Notes: generated from the letters alone by a model not told the origin. Shown: positions 1-12,571, numbered from the stretch's first letter. The stretch: DNA of 64,000 nt from Dirofilaria immitis (GCA_024305405.1 JAKNDB010000087.1:1302001-1366000); one strand, 5' to 3'. Translations and numbers: made by a program.

Positions 1-559
1 AATTTCGGTTCCGCTAATATCCTATCTGAACATAATTAAAAATTTTTATTGAATTTCTTATCTAATTTTTTTTTTTTTCAAGTATTTCGAAGCAATTACC
101 TCATCCACTAACGGTCGTATGTTTCGATAGGTGTGTAGTCGGGCAGGTCGTGGTGGTGGTAGTAGCGATGCGACTGATCGCTAAAATATGATTAAACTAT
201 TCTAAAAAAAAAATTCAAATCTAAATTGTAAAATTTTATTATTAACTGATAGCTTGAAATATTTGATTTTGATCAATCATTTGAGGAAATTATCGTTATC
301 TTGCCTTTCTTCAGTGCTCAAAATAACCTGCTTCTGAAATATTCTTTAATGGAATTTTTGATTTATGTCCATGTGATATTTCATGTAATCAAATGCTTTT
401 ACGATATTAATTCGAAGCTAATGAAAGTCTAAGATAGCGATCAACGGATTCGATTTTATTCGTTTTCTGAACTTTGTGGATTTAAAAATATCCAATCTAT
501 CATTCACTACTTTCTCTTATTCAAATAATATATTCTTACAAATTTCTTCTGTGAGGATT

Positions 560-1520
560 CAGGTTTCTGCGTAGGAAGTCCTTCCTGTGATGGTCTACGT
601 TGTTGCGACGGAAGTCTTTTTTGAAGGTCCAGGTTGTTGCGCAAGAAATTCCTTCTGTAAGACTTTTAGCTGAGAAAATTTCTTCCGTGAGGTTTTAGGT
701 TGTTGTTGAGAAAATCTTTCTTGTGAAGCTCCAGGTTGTTGCTGAGAAAATCTTTCCTCTGAGGATACCGGTCTTTCCGAAAGAAATCTTTTCTCTGAGA
801 ATCTTCGCAGAGGAAATTTTTTCCATGGGGCTCCATGTTGTCGCTGAGAAAATCCTTCCTCTGAAAGTTCAGGCTGTTGGAGAGGAAGTCTTTTCTCTAA
901 GGATCCAGGTTTTGCGGAAGAAATCCTTTCTCTAAGAATTTTCGTGGAGGAAATTTTTCCGAGGGACCTTAGGTTGTTGCTGAGAAAATCTTTCCTGTGA
1001 GACTCCAGGTTGTTGCTCAGGCAATTTTTCCCTTTGTTGCTGAATAAATCTTTCCCATGAGAATTCTCGCCGAGAAAATTTTTTCTGTTGGGCTCCAGGT
1101 TGTTGTAGAGAAAGTTTTTCCTCCGAGGATCCAGGTTGTTGCCCAAGAAGCCTTTCCTCCGAGGATCCAGGTTGTTGTGGAGAAAGTTTTTCCTGTGAAG
1201 GTTCAGGTTGTTGTGGAGGAAAAAGAAGAAATCTGATGATCCAGCTTGTTGCGAAAGAAAAGGGAAAAGTCTGAGGCTCCAGATTGTTGCGGAAAAATCT
1301 TTGCTGCAAAGATCCAACTTGTTGCGAAAGCAATCTTTGGTGTGAAGGTCCAGGTTGTTGCGGAGAAAGTCTTTGTCGTGAAAATGCTCGTCGAGAAAAT
1401 TTTTTCCATGAGAATTGCTGTTGAAAAAATCTTTTTCTTTGTTGTTCAATCATTTTTTCCTTTTGTTGCTGAATAAATAGTTTCCATAAGGATTCAGGTT
1501 GTTGTTGCTGAGGAAATCTT
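560..1520 (-). repeat. 36-bp coding-like tandem repeat, Gln-rich
   Basis: The stretch is built from about 25 imperfect copies of a unit of roughly 36 bp, recognisable by the recurring plus-strand core AGGTTGTTG followed by GAGAAAnTCTTTCC. On the minus strand a unit reads as twelve residues of the type ERFSQQQPGASQ. Because 36 is divisible by three, long stretches stay open in more than one minus-strand frame. Some units carry one-base length changes that switch the frame in which the Gln-rich peptide is read. A shorter copy of the array lies at 5310-5540. Confidence 0.85.
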
Positions 1521-1660
1521 TCCTGTGAAAGTTCCGATTGTTGGTGAGAATTTAATAAAGTATAATTATTTAGTATTTCTTGCACTCTTCGAGATATACT
1601 TTGATTCGGTTCTGGAATTTGCCCCTTGGATGGTTTCTTTGGCGATAATTCCTTCGACAT
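932..1660 (-). CDS. Gln-rich low-complexity protein, partial or decayed
   Basis: This is a 242-codon open frame starting MSKELSPKKPSKGQIPEPNQ. The first 45 residues are not repetitive; the rest is a 12-residue repeat rich in Gln, Phe, Ser and basic residues. The Gln-rich phase moves to another minus-strand frame and then runs on to about 595, so the protein is probably broken or the sequence carries indels. A second copy at 5280-5810 has the same non-repetitive segment and extends it upstream, so this Met may be internal and an upstream exon may be missing. I recognise no domain. It could be a host low-complexity protein or cargo of a dispersed repeat. Confidence 0.4.
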   Translation of the reverse strand: MSKELSPKKPSKGQIPEPNQSISRRVQEILNNYTLLNSHQQSELSQERFPQQQQPESLWKLFIQQQKEKMIEQQRKRFFQQQFSWKKFSRRAFSRQRLSPQQPGPSHQRLLSQQVGSLQQRFFRNNLEPQTFPFSFATSWIIRFLLFPPQQPEPSQEKLSPQQPGSSEERLLGQQPGSSEEKLSLQQPGAQQKKFSRREFSWERFIQQQREKLPEQQPGVSQERFSQQQPKVPRKNFLHENS

Positions 1661-1699
1661 GATTCAGTTATTTTCTAGATATATTTTAAAAAAAAATAT

Positions 1700-4650
1700 G
1701 AAATGGAGGAGTTATGAAAATCAGGATACTTGAAGTAATCATTTTTATTATCGATTTAAAACAACAAAAACTCGACGATCATTACTAAATAAGCTTTCGA
1801 AACAATTCTATACCACAGATTCAATCTTAATCTTTTTAAGATTACATAACAATATCCTAGTCATCTCTATACAATCCAACAGTTCCAATTGCCCTTTCCA
1901 AAATATTTCAACCGAAATTTATAAAAAAAATGTTTGTAAATTAAACTTCTGAAAATATTAAAATTTCAACGTCAATCGATGTTTATCTTTGCTTTGTTGA
2001 GACCAAAAATAAAGAAAGAATTTATTTATCTTGCAACCTGTAGTGAATTACAGCAAAAAGTCATCTTACGATGTTGAGTAATAGAAAGTTTGGATAGTAA
2101 TTTTTGTGTAACGAAATTTTATTGTGACGGATTTTATTCGTCGCAACTATGATACACAAATTTAGTAGAAAAGTAACGAATGGATGAATATTTTTAGCAA
2201 AGAAGTGGTCTGATGTCATTGATATTTGAATTTTGAAAAAGCAGCTGGCCAAATAATTGATCGTAGTCAGAATGAATTTAAAAAATAAGAGGTATTGAAT
2301 CTTCTCAACGAAAAGCGACCCCGATTACAGTGAAGATGTTTAGAATTCTATCAGCAATTCCTTACAACCTGAAGGATGATATGTCCAGATTTGATTGGTT
2401 ACAATACATCCGTCATAAAATTTTATAGGATCGGCATTAAAAGAAATGAATTTTGTTAGGAAAACGCGAAAATGCTTCTATATTACAGTGCGATATCTAA
2501 CAATACAAATACCTTGATTATTTTCAACATATTTATATTATCATATTTCGTCATTCCGATATTCTCGATTGAAGAAGCTGAAATATTTTAGAAGGAATAA
2601 TTTTAGGATAGTAAGATAATTATATTTCGTTTAATGGATATTTCTTTTCTGCCTTCGGTTGATGAAGTGGTTTGTATAATTCCATGGAAAGAGTCACAAA
2701 TTGTTATTTCTTAAAAGATTTAAGATATATTGGGCAAATAAAATCGAAATTCCAACTTATATAATTGATCATTATCAGTGATAATTACTCCGGTATAGCA
2801 GCAGTGATAACAATATATAATTTCGCCCATGAACACTACAATTGAATACACACAACTGTACGAAAGAAGAAATGGACAATATATTTATTTCTACAAATTG
2901 CGCCCCTCCAATTTATAATCAATTTGAAAAAATCAAGATAGCATTTGATCTATGATTATATATTACTCGTATACATAATTTAGTTAATCTATCTGTTATT
3001 TAGTCTCTTTTATTTAAAAAGTTCTACCTGGATTAAAGTTTTCCCTTTCAATTTCTGGTATACCACTTAAATCTTCCGATGACAGTCCGGTATTCGAGTT
3101 TATGTACATAATTTGAAACTATTTCTTCTGTATGGGTTGTGACCAATGTAGAATTATTATGAACAAAATTTCATTATAATACTTGAGAACAATAAATCCA
3201 CAGGTATTCCACCGGAATTTTATTTAAAAATTGAAGAATGATTTGATTTAAGCAAACTGATCATAATATTCAAACGATTAATCTAGCAATCTATTCCACC
3301 TCTGTCAAGTTTTTTGCCTTAATTTTTCAATCTCTGATCATTCTTTCTTAATTTCTTAAATTCTCACATTCTTAAAATAATGGTAATTTTAAAAGTTAGT
3401 GTAGTTAATGTCATTCTATTTACTAAAGCAATCGAAGCATTACAATGCTAAATGTATTATCCCATAATGATTGTTTTCAGAAAATACTTAAGACTTATCA
3501 ACAATCAAGATGAAAATACGAAATATCCTAATCATTAAAAACTGGTTGAAGAAAATAACATAATAAATCGACAAAACAATAATCCATATATGATAGAAAT
3601 AATAATAGAAGGAATCAAAATATTTCAAAAGTTCTAAATTGAAAGGTTCAATGATTGATGAAAAATTCAAAATTATTCAGCCGATTATCATGTAATGGCC
3701 ATAGATCTATCATTGATGAATTAATTAATTCACCATCTTATGATTTACCTGATAATTGGATCATTTTTGTTATATGATCTATATTTTACATTTTCTCCCT
3801 CTTATTAGAATCCAATAATATCAATACTACAAACAATTTATAATAGTTTATCAGGTTTAGAAGAATATTTATCCAAGTAGCACTGCTCAAAATTATCGTC
3901 TCATTAACATTTCCAACAATTTGCCATGTATTATTTAATGAAGAGGAAATTTTATAATTATTTCATTTCTTCCATCTATAATTCATGCAATGGAATGAAC
4001 AATGAGCCCTTTTGAAAAGAAATAAAAAGATTCTGTAGGCTTTATAAAAGTTCTTTTTTACTCAACTTGCTTCCTATTAATAGTGAAAATATTTTTGGAT
4101 CAGGTTTACCAAGAAAATTATTGTAAAATGATTAAAAGCTCTATAAAATTTTTGCATAATTCGCTTGATTTGCATAATTTAATTCAAGATTCAATCAATA
4201 AAATAATTCGATGTCTTCATAATTATTAGTATCAATTATCACTAATTTGTCATTTATTATCGAAAGATGAAGTGGGAATCAAAAAGAGCGAAAAAACTAA
4301 GAGAGTCCGATGATTTGTTATTAAAATTTCATTTAGAATTTAAAAATTGAATATTGATTAAAATTTAAATTTCGGAATTTAAGGCATATTATTATTATTT
4401 TCAGACTAACAAATTTCTGATTTTTAATTAATGCTATACCGATCTCTAAATGATTGTGATATAATACTAATCTAATCTCGGCATTAAAATATCATGCAAA
4501 GCAATGATGATATATTTTTCAAATTACAAATAAATTAAAATCATAAGTCATTACTTTAAAAATAATGAATTATGACTGTTTATTATAGTAATGAAATGAA
4601 ATTTCGAGAATAAAGTATAAAAAGCATATTCAAAGAAACAAGCGAGAAAA
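1700..4650. other. AT-rich intergenic stretch without visible genes
   Basis: No open frame here looks coding. The short frames at 2061-2252 and 3488-3670 have only biased, hydrophobic AT-driven composition. I see no repeat longer than simple A/T runs. Confidence 0.6.
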
Positions 4651-5090
4651 AAATCGAATTATTTGATAAATTGTTACTATGGCAAATTCTGATTAATGAT
4701 AATATTTGTTATGAACAATAGCAGGTCAAAATGATTGTTCCCGATGATGGAACCGAAAATATTTTATGATCTTTGTTGCACAATACAGTTAAGCAAATTT
4801 TTTTAAACCTAAAAAGAAGGAAAAAATTTAGTTCTCTATTAATGACTAATATTCTTTTTAATCATATCTCTGAATTGTTAATCATTTTTTTGTTTGAAAA
4901 AAATTATAAATTATAAAAAATTATCAAACATACATTTTCATTATATCTGCTCTTTCTTACAATTTTTCCATTTTTCCAACATTCCCAAGAAACCTAAATG
5001 AATATTGAATAAAGTAATTTTTGGAAATTTCAAGCAAAATTACTATTACTTTTCTTTAATTTCTTTCCTAAATATTATGTTGTCAATTTT
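4650..5090 (+). repeat. Partial copy of the 30-kb foldback element
   Basis: The sequence from about 4655 to 5090 is nearly identical to 30035-30480. It includes the segments GATTAATGATAATATTTG and GAACAATAGCAGGTCAAAA and the following AT-rich tail. At 30 kb this is the left arm and interior of an inverted-repeat element. Here only the left side is present and no right arm is seen. Confidence 0.8.
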
Positions 5091-5279
5091 TAATTTTTTC
5101 AAAATTCTAAACTTATTAGCGCATACAAATTAGCTGAAAAAGTCGTCAATTATTCAACTGTTTAACATTTCTAATATATTGAAATTAACTATCTAATAAT
5201 CAAATTTCATTATAGTCTGAACTATCGAATGTCTTGCTATTTATTCATTCTTAATTCACTAGAAGTAATTTTATTTCCG

Positions 5280-5810
5280 CTAATATCTTGGCCAAACATA
5301 ATTGAAACTGCGAAAATCTTCCCTGTGAGGATCCATGTTCCTGCTCAAGCAATCTCTTCCTTTGTTGTTGAATAAGTTTTCCGCATGAGAATTCTCGCCG
5401 AAAAATTTTTTCCGTGGGATTTGCTGTTGAATAAATCCTTCCCTTTGTTGTTTAATCAATCTTTTCTTTTGCTGTTGAAAAATCTTTCCCATAAGTTGTT
5501 AATGATTAAATCCTTCCTGTTAGGATTCAGATTGTTGCTGAGAATCTATCAAAGAATAATTACTCAATATTATTTCTTGCATATTCTGAGATATACTTAG
5601 ATTCGGGCTGTAATTTGCCATCTGGAAGATTTCTTTGTCGATAACTTCCTTCTTCGAAATGATTTGATTGTTCTCTCTACGTATTTAAAAATGTCGAGAT
5701 TTTCTTCCTGATCGCGACAGAACTTGAACTGGGCAATTTTTTCCCAGTCTTTACAGATTTCTTCAATTTCTTGTTTTTCGCACTTGTAATGAACCTCAAA
5801 TCTGGGTAAT
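5280..5810 (-). pseudogene. Second copy of the Gln-rich protein, with upstream segment
   Basis: The minus strand carries a diverged, shorter copy of the Gln-rich gene at 595-1660. Its repeat part (5310-5540) has only a few units and frame breaks. Its unique part (5560-5650) aligns with the N-terminal residues of the first copy. Upstream, about 5625-5805 is open for roughly 60 codons and reads as a charged segment with core EICKDWEKIAQFKFCRDQEE, which the first copy lacks. That segment looks coding rather than random, but I do not recognise it. Stops and frame changes make the copy a probable pseudogene or fragment. Confidence 0.5.
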
Positions 5811-5886
5811 TAAACCTTCATTACGATAATTTCTATAACACGTCAACGGACGCAACAATCACAATCAATAATATGATAAGCCAATT

Positions 5887-6480
5887 CTAATAGCTATAGC
5901 ATGATTCGAAGGAAAGAAGCGACCCAAAGATGCCCGGTATGTCATCCAACTGACCTCGTAGATTACATTTAGTCAAAATAATGCTGTTGATTAAAATCCT
6001 TCGCGCCATTCTGAGGTCAGTTCTAAGGTTATCAGAGTCATCGCCTATATTTGAAGCACATGACATCAAAGCTAATATAATTTACAACCTCTTAGCCTAC
6101 ATTTTAGCACATCTCTACAAAATTATGAATCTATATACATTCTTTTATCAAAACACTTCTTCGCGATTTCAGTGACACTGGGAGGTGAGAAGGAAAGGAT
6201 AGGCTTTCAGATCCGGAGATCTCTAAAGGATACAGACGTTCCGTAGCGCGAGTCAACCACATGTCATTCGATATCTTCACGACAACAAGTCGGCAATGTC
6301 GTTTTTTCCTCGATCAATTTTTCTAATTGATCCATTTTCCAGAAATTTCTACGACCTTCTTCCTTCAATAATATCAATTCGTCATAGATCAGCTTTCGTC
6401 GCGTATAACTGCAACGATTTTTATGCACTTTTCGCATCCTTTCACATAACTCATAACGTTCTCCGCGTATTTTAGTAACG
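5887..6480 (-). pseudogene. Degraded coding remnants, possibly BEL-derived
   Basis: Base composition rises here, and two minus-strand stretches read like protein. One is at about 5887-6069 (core RTDLRMARRILINS). The other, at about 6290-6480, has no Met and is rich in Arg, Lys and Glu (core ERMRKVHKNRCSYTRRK). They lie just downstream of the BEL pol remnant on the same strand, so they may be its 3' part. I could not match them to a named domain, and stops separate them. Confidence 0.3.
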
Positions 6481-8480
6481 ATTAATTAATTTTTGATGAT
6501 TGCAGTGATTTTGTACCATAGGTGCATTCGATTCGTCATTCACACATAAATTGTGCTCATATTCCGATGAATTCTTCACATCATTATAATTAGGCTATAA
6601 AAATTCCGTGGACATAACACTAGCTGTCCATTCCTCTTATATTCTGTAATGGTCTTTCGTTTACTAATAATTTAATTCCGTTATCATTGTGGTGAATTCG
6701 TCTTTTTCCAAGAGGTTCTTTTCACTGCTCTTTATAAAGTTTTCTTTATAACTCCAGCCATCAATTCCTATACATTTCCTTGCCACGGAGCTCCCGGGAT
6801 AATAAATTGTCCAGGTAATGGTGTTTTTCTTGATTGCCATTCTCTTAAATTAACTTAAAAGTTAGAACAAAGTTCTTGGCATTGTCGGAGAACACAAATT
6901 CTGGACATGGTCTTCGGACTAACATATCTTCTAAACGATTGCATAAAAGCCATACCAGACATATTTTCCATGATTTCTATATGAATGGCCCTTATGATTG
7001 GACACGTAAATAGAGCCACTCAGCGCTTTGACACTGTTCCCGTTGTATTTACACACAAAAAGACCACCCCGACTTTCACGAATGGTCTGCTCGCGATCAT
7101 CCTTTCTGGTGGATAAGATGGGAATTCTGGCTGTTGAAATGGTATAGTATTCCATCAGTTACATCCTTCACAGAGTTTCCTAAGAAGAGTTTTGACATAT
7201 GTTTTTCCATGAAATATTTAATGAACTTTGACCGAGGTTAAATTAGCAGAAGCGTGAAGCATCTTTTCGTGGTATTGCTTAACGATCAACTGCGCAATTC
7301 TTCTTCTACATATGAAATACGGGAAGTTCATTATTTTTGATCGTGACCATCCAATGTCTCCCAAGACTTCTCCAGATACCATCTTTCCAACTTTATAACG
7401 TATTAATTTCCATTTTTCTATGACTTCTAGAGATTCTTCGGATTGAGTGAGAATTTCACTACCAATTCCTTCGCCTAATCATAGTATTCTAGAAGTAAAT
7501 TTCCCTTCTTTTATAAACTCGGTTTCTTTTACAAACTTTTAATTTTCCTCCTGATACTTTTGCCATAAATCTCAAAGCAAACAAGATGGTACGGATTAAT
7601 TCTGTAATGACGAAAATCTTTTACATCTATGATTGTCGCCTTAGTTGTCGATATTATTTCCATACAAGTCATTAATCCCAGTGCAATCTTTTCTTGAATT
7701 TCTTTACTAATTTCTTGTTTTGGCCATCTTTCTAGTGAATGTGTTATCCAACTTGGACCATTCCACCATAGCATCAGCATCTTCGGTAGCGCTCCTCTAA
7801 AAGCTAGATGAGCAAAATTGTCAGCTATAACGAAATGGTGAAACTCGATTCGTTTGATTTCTTTTATTTCAAGGTTTCTTTCTTTATCCAATGCATTGCG
7901 CAAGCACTATCAGTCCGCAGATAAAAATCTCTACTAGACTTTCTCGTTTTAAAAATTCTATTATTCTTGTTCCTTAATGCTACTGCAAGCTAGCATTTTT
8001 CTTCAAGATCAACCTTATTTCTCAGAGACCAAATAAAATTTCGATTATAAATGACCTTCTCTTCAAGCATATAAGGCCATGCTGATTACTCTTATGGAAG
8101 CGTCTACGAAAACGCGAAGATCTCGATTTTCTTTTGAAACCCATCGTCATATTGTAATTTCTGGATATTTATAAAGGCTTTGATCAGCTTCTTACACTAA
8201 TATCTCTCCTGTGTTTCCATCTTATCGATCCCAATTAATGCCACTTTACCATATATTTTGCATTAACATCTTCTATAATACTATGTATGACAGAGCAGAG
8301 TAGTCTAAACAGATGAGAAATGGTGGTCGAAAATTGAAAAACCTTGCGTTTTGATTGTAAACTTTCTTTAGTAATATTCCATCCCCAGTGAAATAAATCT
8401 TTTTCTCTGTTCCATTTGATGCCTAGGAATTTTGTGGTGACTTTCGCTTCTTTCTACTGATAGTTTTACTCGTTGAGTCG
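6480..8480 (-). pseudogene. Degraded BEL/Pao pol remnant (RNase H to integrase)
   Basis: On the minus strand this region keeps recognisable BEL/Pao landmarks in broken frames. LMLWWNGPSW (about 7770) is the RNase H/integrase linker. A histidine-rich stretch with KQYHEKMLHA (about 7265) belongs to the integrase zinc-binding part, and GAGCTCCCGGGA (about 6790) to the integrase core. Many stops and frameshifts are present. The same portion recurs at 24.0-25.2 kb, including a plus-strand match from ATTGCGCAAGCA through ATCTCTACTAGA. No gag or RT part is visible, so the copy is internally deleted as well as decayed. Confidence 0.75.
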
Positions 8481-8895
8481 AAATGCGCATAAAATTCTCT
8501 CATGATTTTTACAAACATTCTCTTTGCTTCATCTGCCTTTCTAATTCTTTCTTCTGCACTCTCACCTGATAACACTGTGTTATGGACATTCTTTCCTACT
8601 TTCCAACTTTTTCAGGTATACCGAGGTTTTGTTATTGAGCAAATACCATATGAGAGCGGAGAGGAAAAATGGAGAAGATCCAAACGGCACTTTTTTGAAT
8701 CAGTAGACAGCAATGAATATAAGCTTTGCTGGTGTGTGGGGAGTGCATTTCATAGACAAAAGCAAAATTTTAGCTTATAATAACATTATACAGTAAATAC
8801 GCATGAACAACATATATCCATTCATGTGAAATCCAAACAAAATGAAGCAATTGACTTCTCTAATTTTCTAGTTCTCCTCGCAATTTTAGCGATGA
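8480..8895 (-). repeat. Older-family BEL LTR, minus orientation
   Basis: Read on the minus strand, 8895 to about 8480 matches the LTR sequence at 28.57-28.79 kb and 15.36-15.79 kb. Shared landmarks are the GAACTAGAAAAT stretch, CACATGAATG, GCGTATTTACT and TTTGTCTATGA. The LTR directly adjoins the zinc-finger flank on one side and the pol remnant on the other. The plus-strand ORF at 8502-8780 is antisense to it and is not a gene. Exact ends are uncertain. Confidence 0.6.
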
Positions 8896-8999
8896 AGTAA
8901 AAAATAGAAATAAATATTAACAACCAAAATTTGATGGAAAATTTGTTTAATCAAATTTTACTAAAGTTGAATCAAGGATTTAATGAGTAGAAACCAAAT

Positions 9000-10050
9000 G
9001 AATTTATTTTGGAGCGTTAATGAATTCATATGATTACTTCAATTTAATTTGCTTTGTATGTAAAGTATGAAAATGAATAAAATATTACAATAGAAATAAA
9101 TCATTCTAGGATTCCAAATGATTGAAACATGTCAAATAGGAGAAAAATAGTTTCGGCATGCAGTATTGCAGCATAAATTTTATCAAATTTAAAGTAATGA
9201 TTTTCCTATATCTGAGAAGAAAAGTAATTTGATGACAATATTAAATTCCGCTACTAATTACACTGATGTCACAGAGATATTCATGATTTGCACAAATTTG
9301 CAAAAACCACTAATTTTTCTATGAAGCTATGAAAAAATTTTCATTGCTTCACAAAGCATTCATAATATTCAAGATTAATAAGCTCGCTTTTTATTCTATA
9401 AGTCATTTTTATCACTATATTTAGCGATAAAAATTTAGACAATAAAAGCTCATATAATTATGCAAAAGATTAAGGATATTATAATTCGCCTGGTCATAGA
9501 TTGCAGGCTTAGAGAAACGCTTTAAAATCAGTCTCTAAATAACAAATCAGTATAATATCCAATACGTGTTCACTCTTTTTGATTTGTATAATTTGTGAAA
9601 AATTTCGGGAATATTTTTCAGATTCTACGCCAAATTCTGCTCTATATACTCACTACGATTTATCTTGGAAAATGATTGAGAAAATGTTGTTGTCTTATTA
9701 TTTTATGATAGCTGCATTGTCTCATGCAACACATAAGTAGCAATAAGTGAATAAACTATTGTTTTGGCCATAAAAATTAAATTTTCATAGATTTTCGTCT
9801 TAATAAATGACAGAATTTCTCCCTCGAAAAGAATATGAAGAACAGCATTCATTGTTTGTGTTTTTACTAGTTTTTCTCGTTGCTTTCGAAACAGCCAATT
9901 CTTGGTCTTTAAACATTCTGGCTGTAGCATAAAAATAATAACTGGATATATATCAATAGAATTCTTTCGAAATAATTGAAATTGCTCAAATTTTTCGAGA
10001 AAAATAATCATCAAATCGCTATTATAAAAGAATAATTTCGCATAATTTTA
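9000..10050 (+). repeat. Zinc-finger gene 5' flank, copy A
   Basis: This non-coding stretch is the inverted counterpart of the flanks at 12.6-14.4 kb and 26.4-28.5 kb. Shared blocks include AATATTTTTCAGATTCTACG, CGCCTGGTCATAGATTGCAG and TAATTATGCAAAAGATTAAG. It leads directly into the zinc-finger start codon at 10052, so it may hold the promoter and 5' UTR of that gene. Confidence 0.75.
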
Positions 10051-10051
10051 G

Positions 10052-10303
10052 ATGACAAATGAAAATGGCTCATCAATTCAGGAAGGAATAAAGGACCGGC
10101 TAGATCTAAATGAATATTATGGAAAACGGTTCAAATGCGATAAATGCAATGCAGAGTTCAATCAATTAATTCATCTGAAGACACGTAAAAGAATCCACCA
10201 GTTAAGCAAGCCAAATGTTGATAAACAGTTAAAATCCAAAATACAAGCTTCAATTAGCTGGTTTGGCAAAAATTTTATGATGAAGTCACCAAGTATATTA
10301 TAA
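10052..10303 (+). pseudogene. Truncated C2H2 zinc-finger gene, copy A
   Basis: The first 45 codons are nearly identical to the start of the zinc-finger gene at 26399 on the minus strand. After the first finger the sequence changes to an unrelated tail and stops, so six fingers are lost. In the one remaining finger the first zinc-binding His is replaced by Arg (HLKTRKRIH instead of HLKTHKRIH), so even this finger should not fold normally. The junction at about 10200 marks the end of the duplicated segment. I regard it as a dead partial copy. Confidence 0.8.
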
Positions 10304-11690
10304 ATGAGAAGGTGATAATTAACTGTAATCCCAGCTCGAGGTTTTCCTCCATGCAGCCAAGCAAAATTCGTCTTATCATATAAAATATACTGAGTACCTA
10401 CTCAGCAAAAATGTTTAGCTTGCAACCAATAAGTTCAGTTCACTTTACCTGGCATTACTTTAGTATCATATGTGAGAGAGACTACGTAAACGGCTTTCCA
10501 TGGCAAAAAGTAAATTTTTAAAAGAATGCTATTCTATTGTCAAATCGAATCCTTGTTTTCGTGACATGTTATTATAGAGAGTTCTTAGTTTGACTCCTCC
10601 TAAATATTATGCTGATTTTGATTTTTTGCTCACATTGGCTTTAAAGCTATAATCATTATTTCATCAGTTGGAATCAACGTTTTTGATTAAATTACATGTT
10701 AAAAACCGGAAAGACAAAAGTTGTCCTGAATTCTGGCAAAGCCGAAAGATGTAGTTAGTCGCTAAGGAATGTTAAACGATTAGATAGCGGGAAGATATTG
10801 GTTCGGCTTTTAAGCACTGACATTACCATTCTGCATTTTCTGCAACTATATCGACTGCGTTATCGTCTACAGTTAAGGCATCTGTTTTCCCAACCACGCG
10901 ATTTTGCTTTTTTGGTTATCGACATTTGGTTACCGATACCGTTATTATCATTCTCATCAGTAATGCATATTCGATAATGAAGTTCATAGATCTCTGTATT
11001 CGGTAACTGTGAAAACGAAATGGGAAAAAAGGAATAACAAGGCAAGGAACTAAATCATAACTGAACTTTATGAAATCAATATTACACTCATAAAGGCTAA
11101 AATGGATATTGAAAATCGAAGAAAGCATATAATAGTACCGCTCATATAAAATATTGGCGTGCTATTATGTTTCAAATAATTATTTCAAATACAAAAGCCT
11201 AAATTTTCTGTTTCTGACAGAGTCACTTGGAAACAAAAATAATTCGGTTTGATAATAATTCCTGACTGATGTATTTAAAATGCGAATTTTTGCAGACAGT
11301 ACTTTACTTTTATATTTCGTTATATCCATTATAGAATTTTTTATATCCTACTGCTAAACAAATCAACAGCATGTTTTTGCTTTGGATGGAATTCTGCTTT
11401 TTCAGGACCGTTTAAGTTATCTGTCACGCATAAAAAAATGCGCATCGTGATCAGTTTTTTTCATCAATATCTTCGATTTGCAATCATTTTATTACTATGT
11501 AATTCGATTGTTCTTAACGAACTTTGTGTTTCTGCTTGCTGCGAATGTTGTTTTTTTTTTTTTAACTGATAGAAATTCATTACTTAAATTTGCTTGCAAA
11601 ATATCCTCATCAATTATTTTAAACATTCTTTTTTTTATATCGAATGAAAGAAAAGTTATTTAAACAAAAGTTGCTTGTACATTTGAAATG
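10304..11690. other. Unique spacer between zinc-finger copies
   Basis: This stretch does not match the flanking duplicated blocks. The short open frames at 10860-11128 and 11478-11663 lack any recognisable domain or splice context. I see no gene here. Confidence 0.5.
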
Positions 11691-12064
11691 ACTTCAAGGT
11701 TCTATAAATTTTCAAGTAATGCTGAGAATATTTTCGCAAAAACCAGGTGCAAAAAAAAATACGCAAATGATTTCTTCATATTATGTGATAATAAAAAAGT
11801 AAGCAAAAATTCGAATAAAACAAGTTTGTAGATTTTTACTAACATTTTCGAATCATTGTTGAATAAGCCATAATAACAAACAGATAAATATGGTGAAGAA
11901 TAGAACATTATGAATCACAATAATATATGGAAATGTAGGTGATAAAGTGGATCCAAATGAAATTTAGTTCAATTGCAATTAGAAATTTTTCGTTCAAATT
12001 TTATTAATTACTTTTAGCGATTAATTAAATAATAATCAATAAAATATGAGAGGCTAAACAGAGT

Positions 12065-12571
12065 TCATAGTCTTGAACATGAAATGATTTTCTCAAATAA
12101 TATTGCTGTATTGACGATATTATTTGCTGGTATATTCTTCATGCGATGCAATCTTTCAACAGAAACACTGCGTGTTTTTATACTTTAGCATATTACTCTT
12201 TTGATTGAACTCTTTATCTCACCCATCGCACTTGAAAAGTCTCTCGATTTTATGTAATGGTTGATGTCTTTTCAAATTGTTGCGTATATTAAATCCTTTG
12301 CTGCACACATCGCATGGTTTCTCATTTGTATGTATTCTATTATAGATTTTCAAATCGCTACCTTGATTGAACTTCATACCGTATACACTGCACTTGAACG
12401 GTCTCTCGCCTGTATGTATTCGGTGATGTGTTTTCAGCTGACTGCATCGATTGAACTCTGCATTGCATTAATCGCATTTGAACCGTTTTTCGTCTAAACG
12501 TTTTCCATTCCATTTAAATCAAGCCGGTCCTTTATTCCTTCCTGCATTGATGAGCCATTTTCATTTGTCAT
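12065..12571 (-). pseudogene. Degenerate C2H2 zinc-finger gene, copy B
   Basis: Starting at 12571 on the minus strand, the first 20 codons match copies A and C (MTNENGSS...). After that the frame breaks repeatedly. Remnants of about four fingers can be traced with linker-like pieces, and the C-terminal end (core NNIVNTAILFEKII) is the same as in copy C. Stops and frame changes inside the fingers make it a pseudogene. Its downstream flank (11.75-12.06 kb) matches 25.44-25.65 kb. Confidence 0.8.

Noticed and set aside
1203..1409. Third minus-strand frame over the 36-bp repeat
   Set aside because: Low-complexity shadow arising because the repeat unit length is a multiple of three.
723..1476. 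Plus-strand frames rich in Val, Phe, Glu and Lys across the 36-bp repeat
   Set aside because: They are antisense to the Gln-rich repeat, which has unique N-terminal sequence only on the minus strand.
8502..8780. Plus-strand ORF of 92 codons
   Set aside because: It lies antisense on the older-family LTR; the matching LTR copies do not keep it open.
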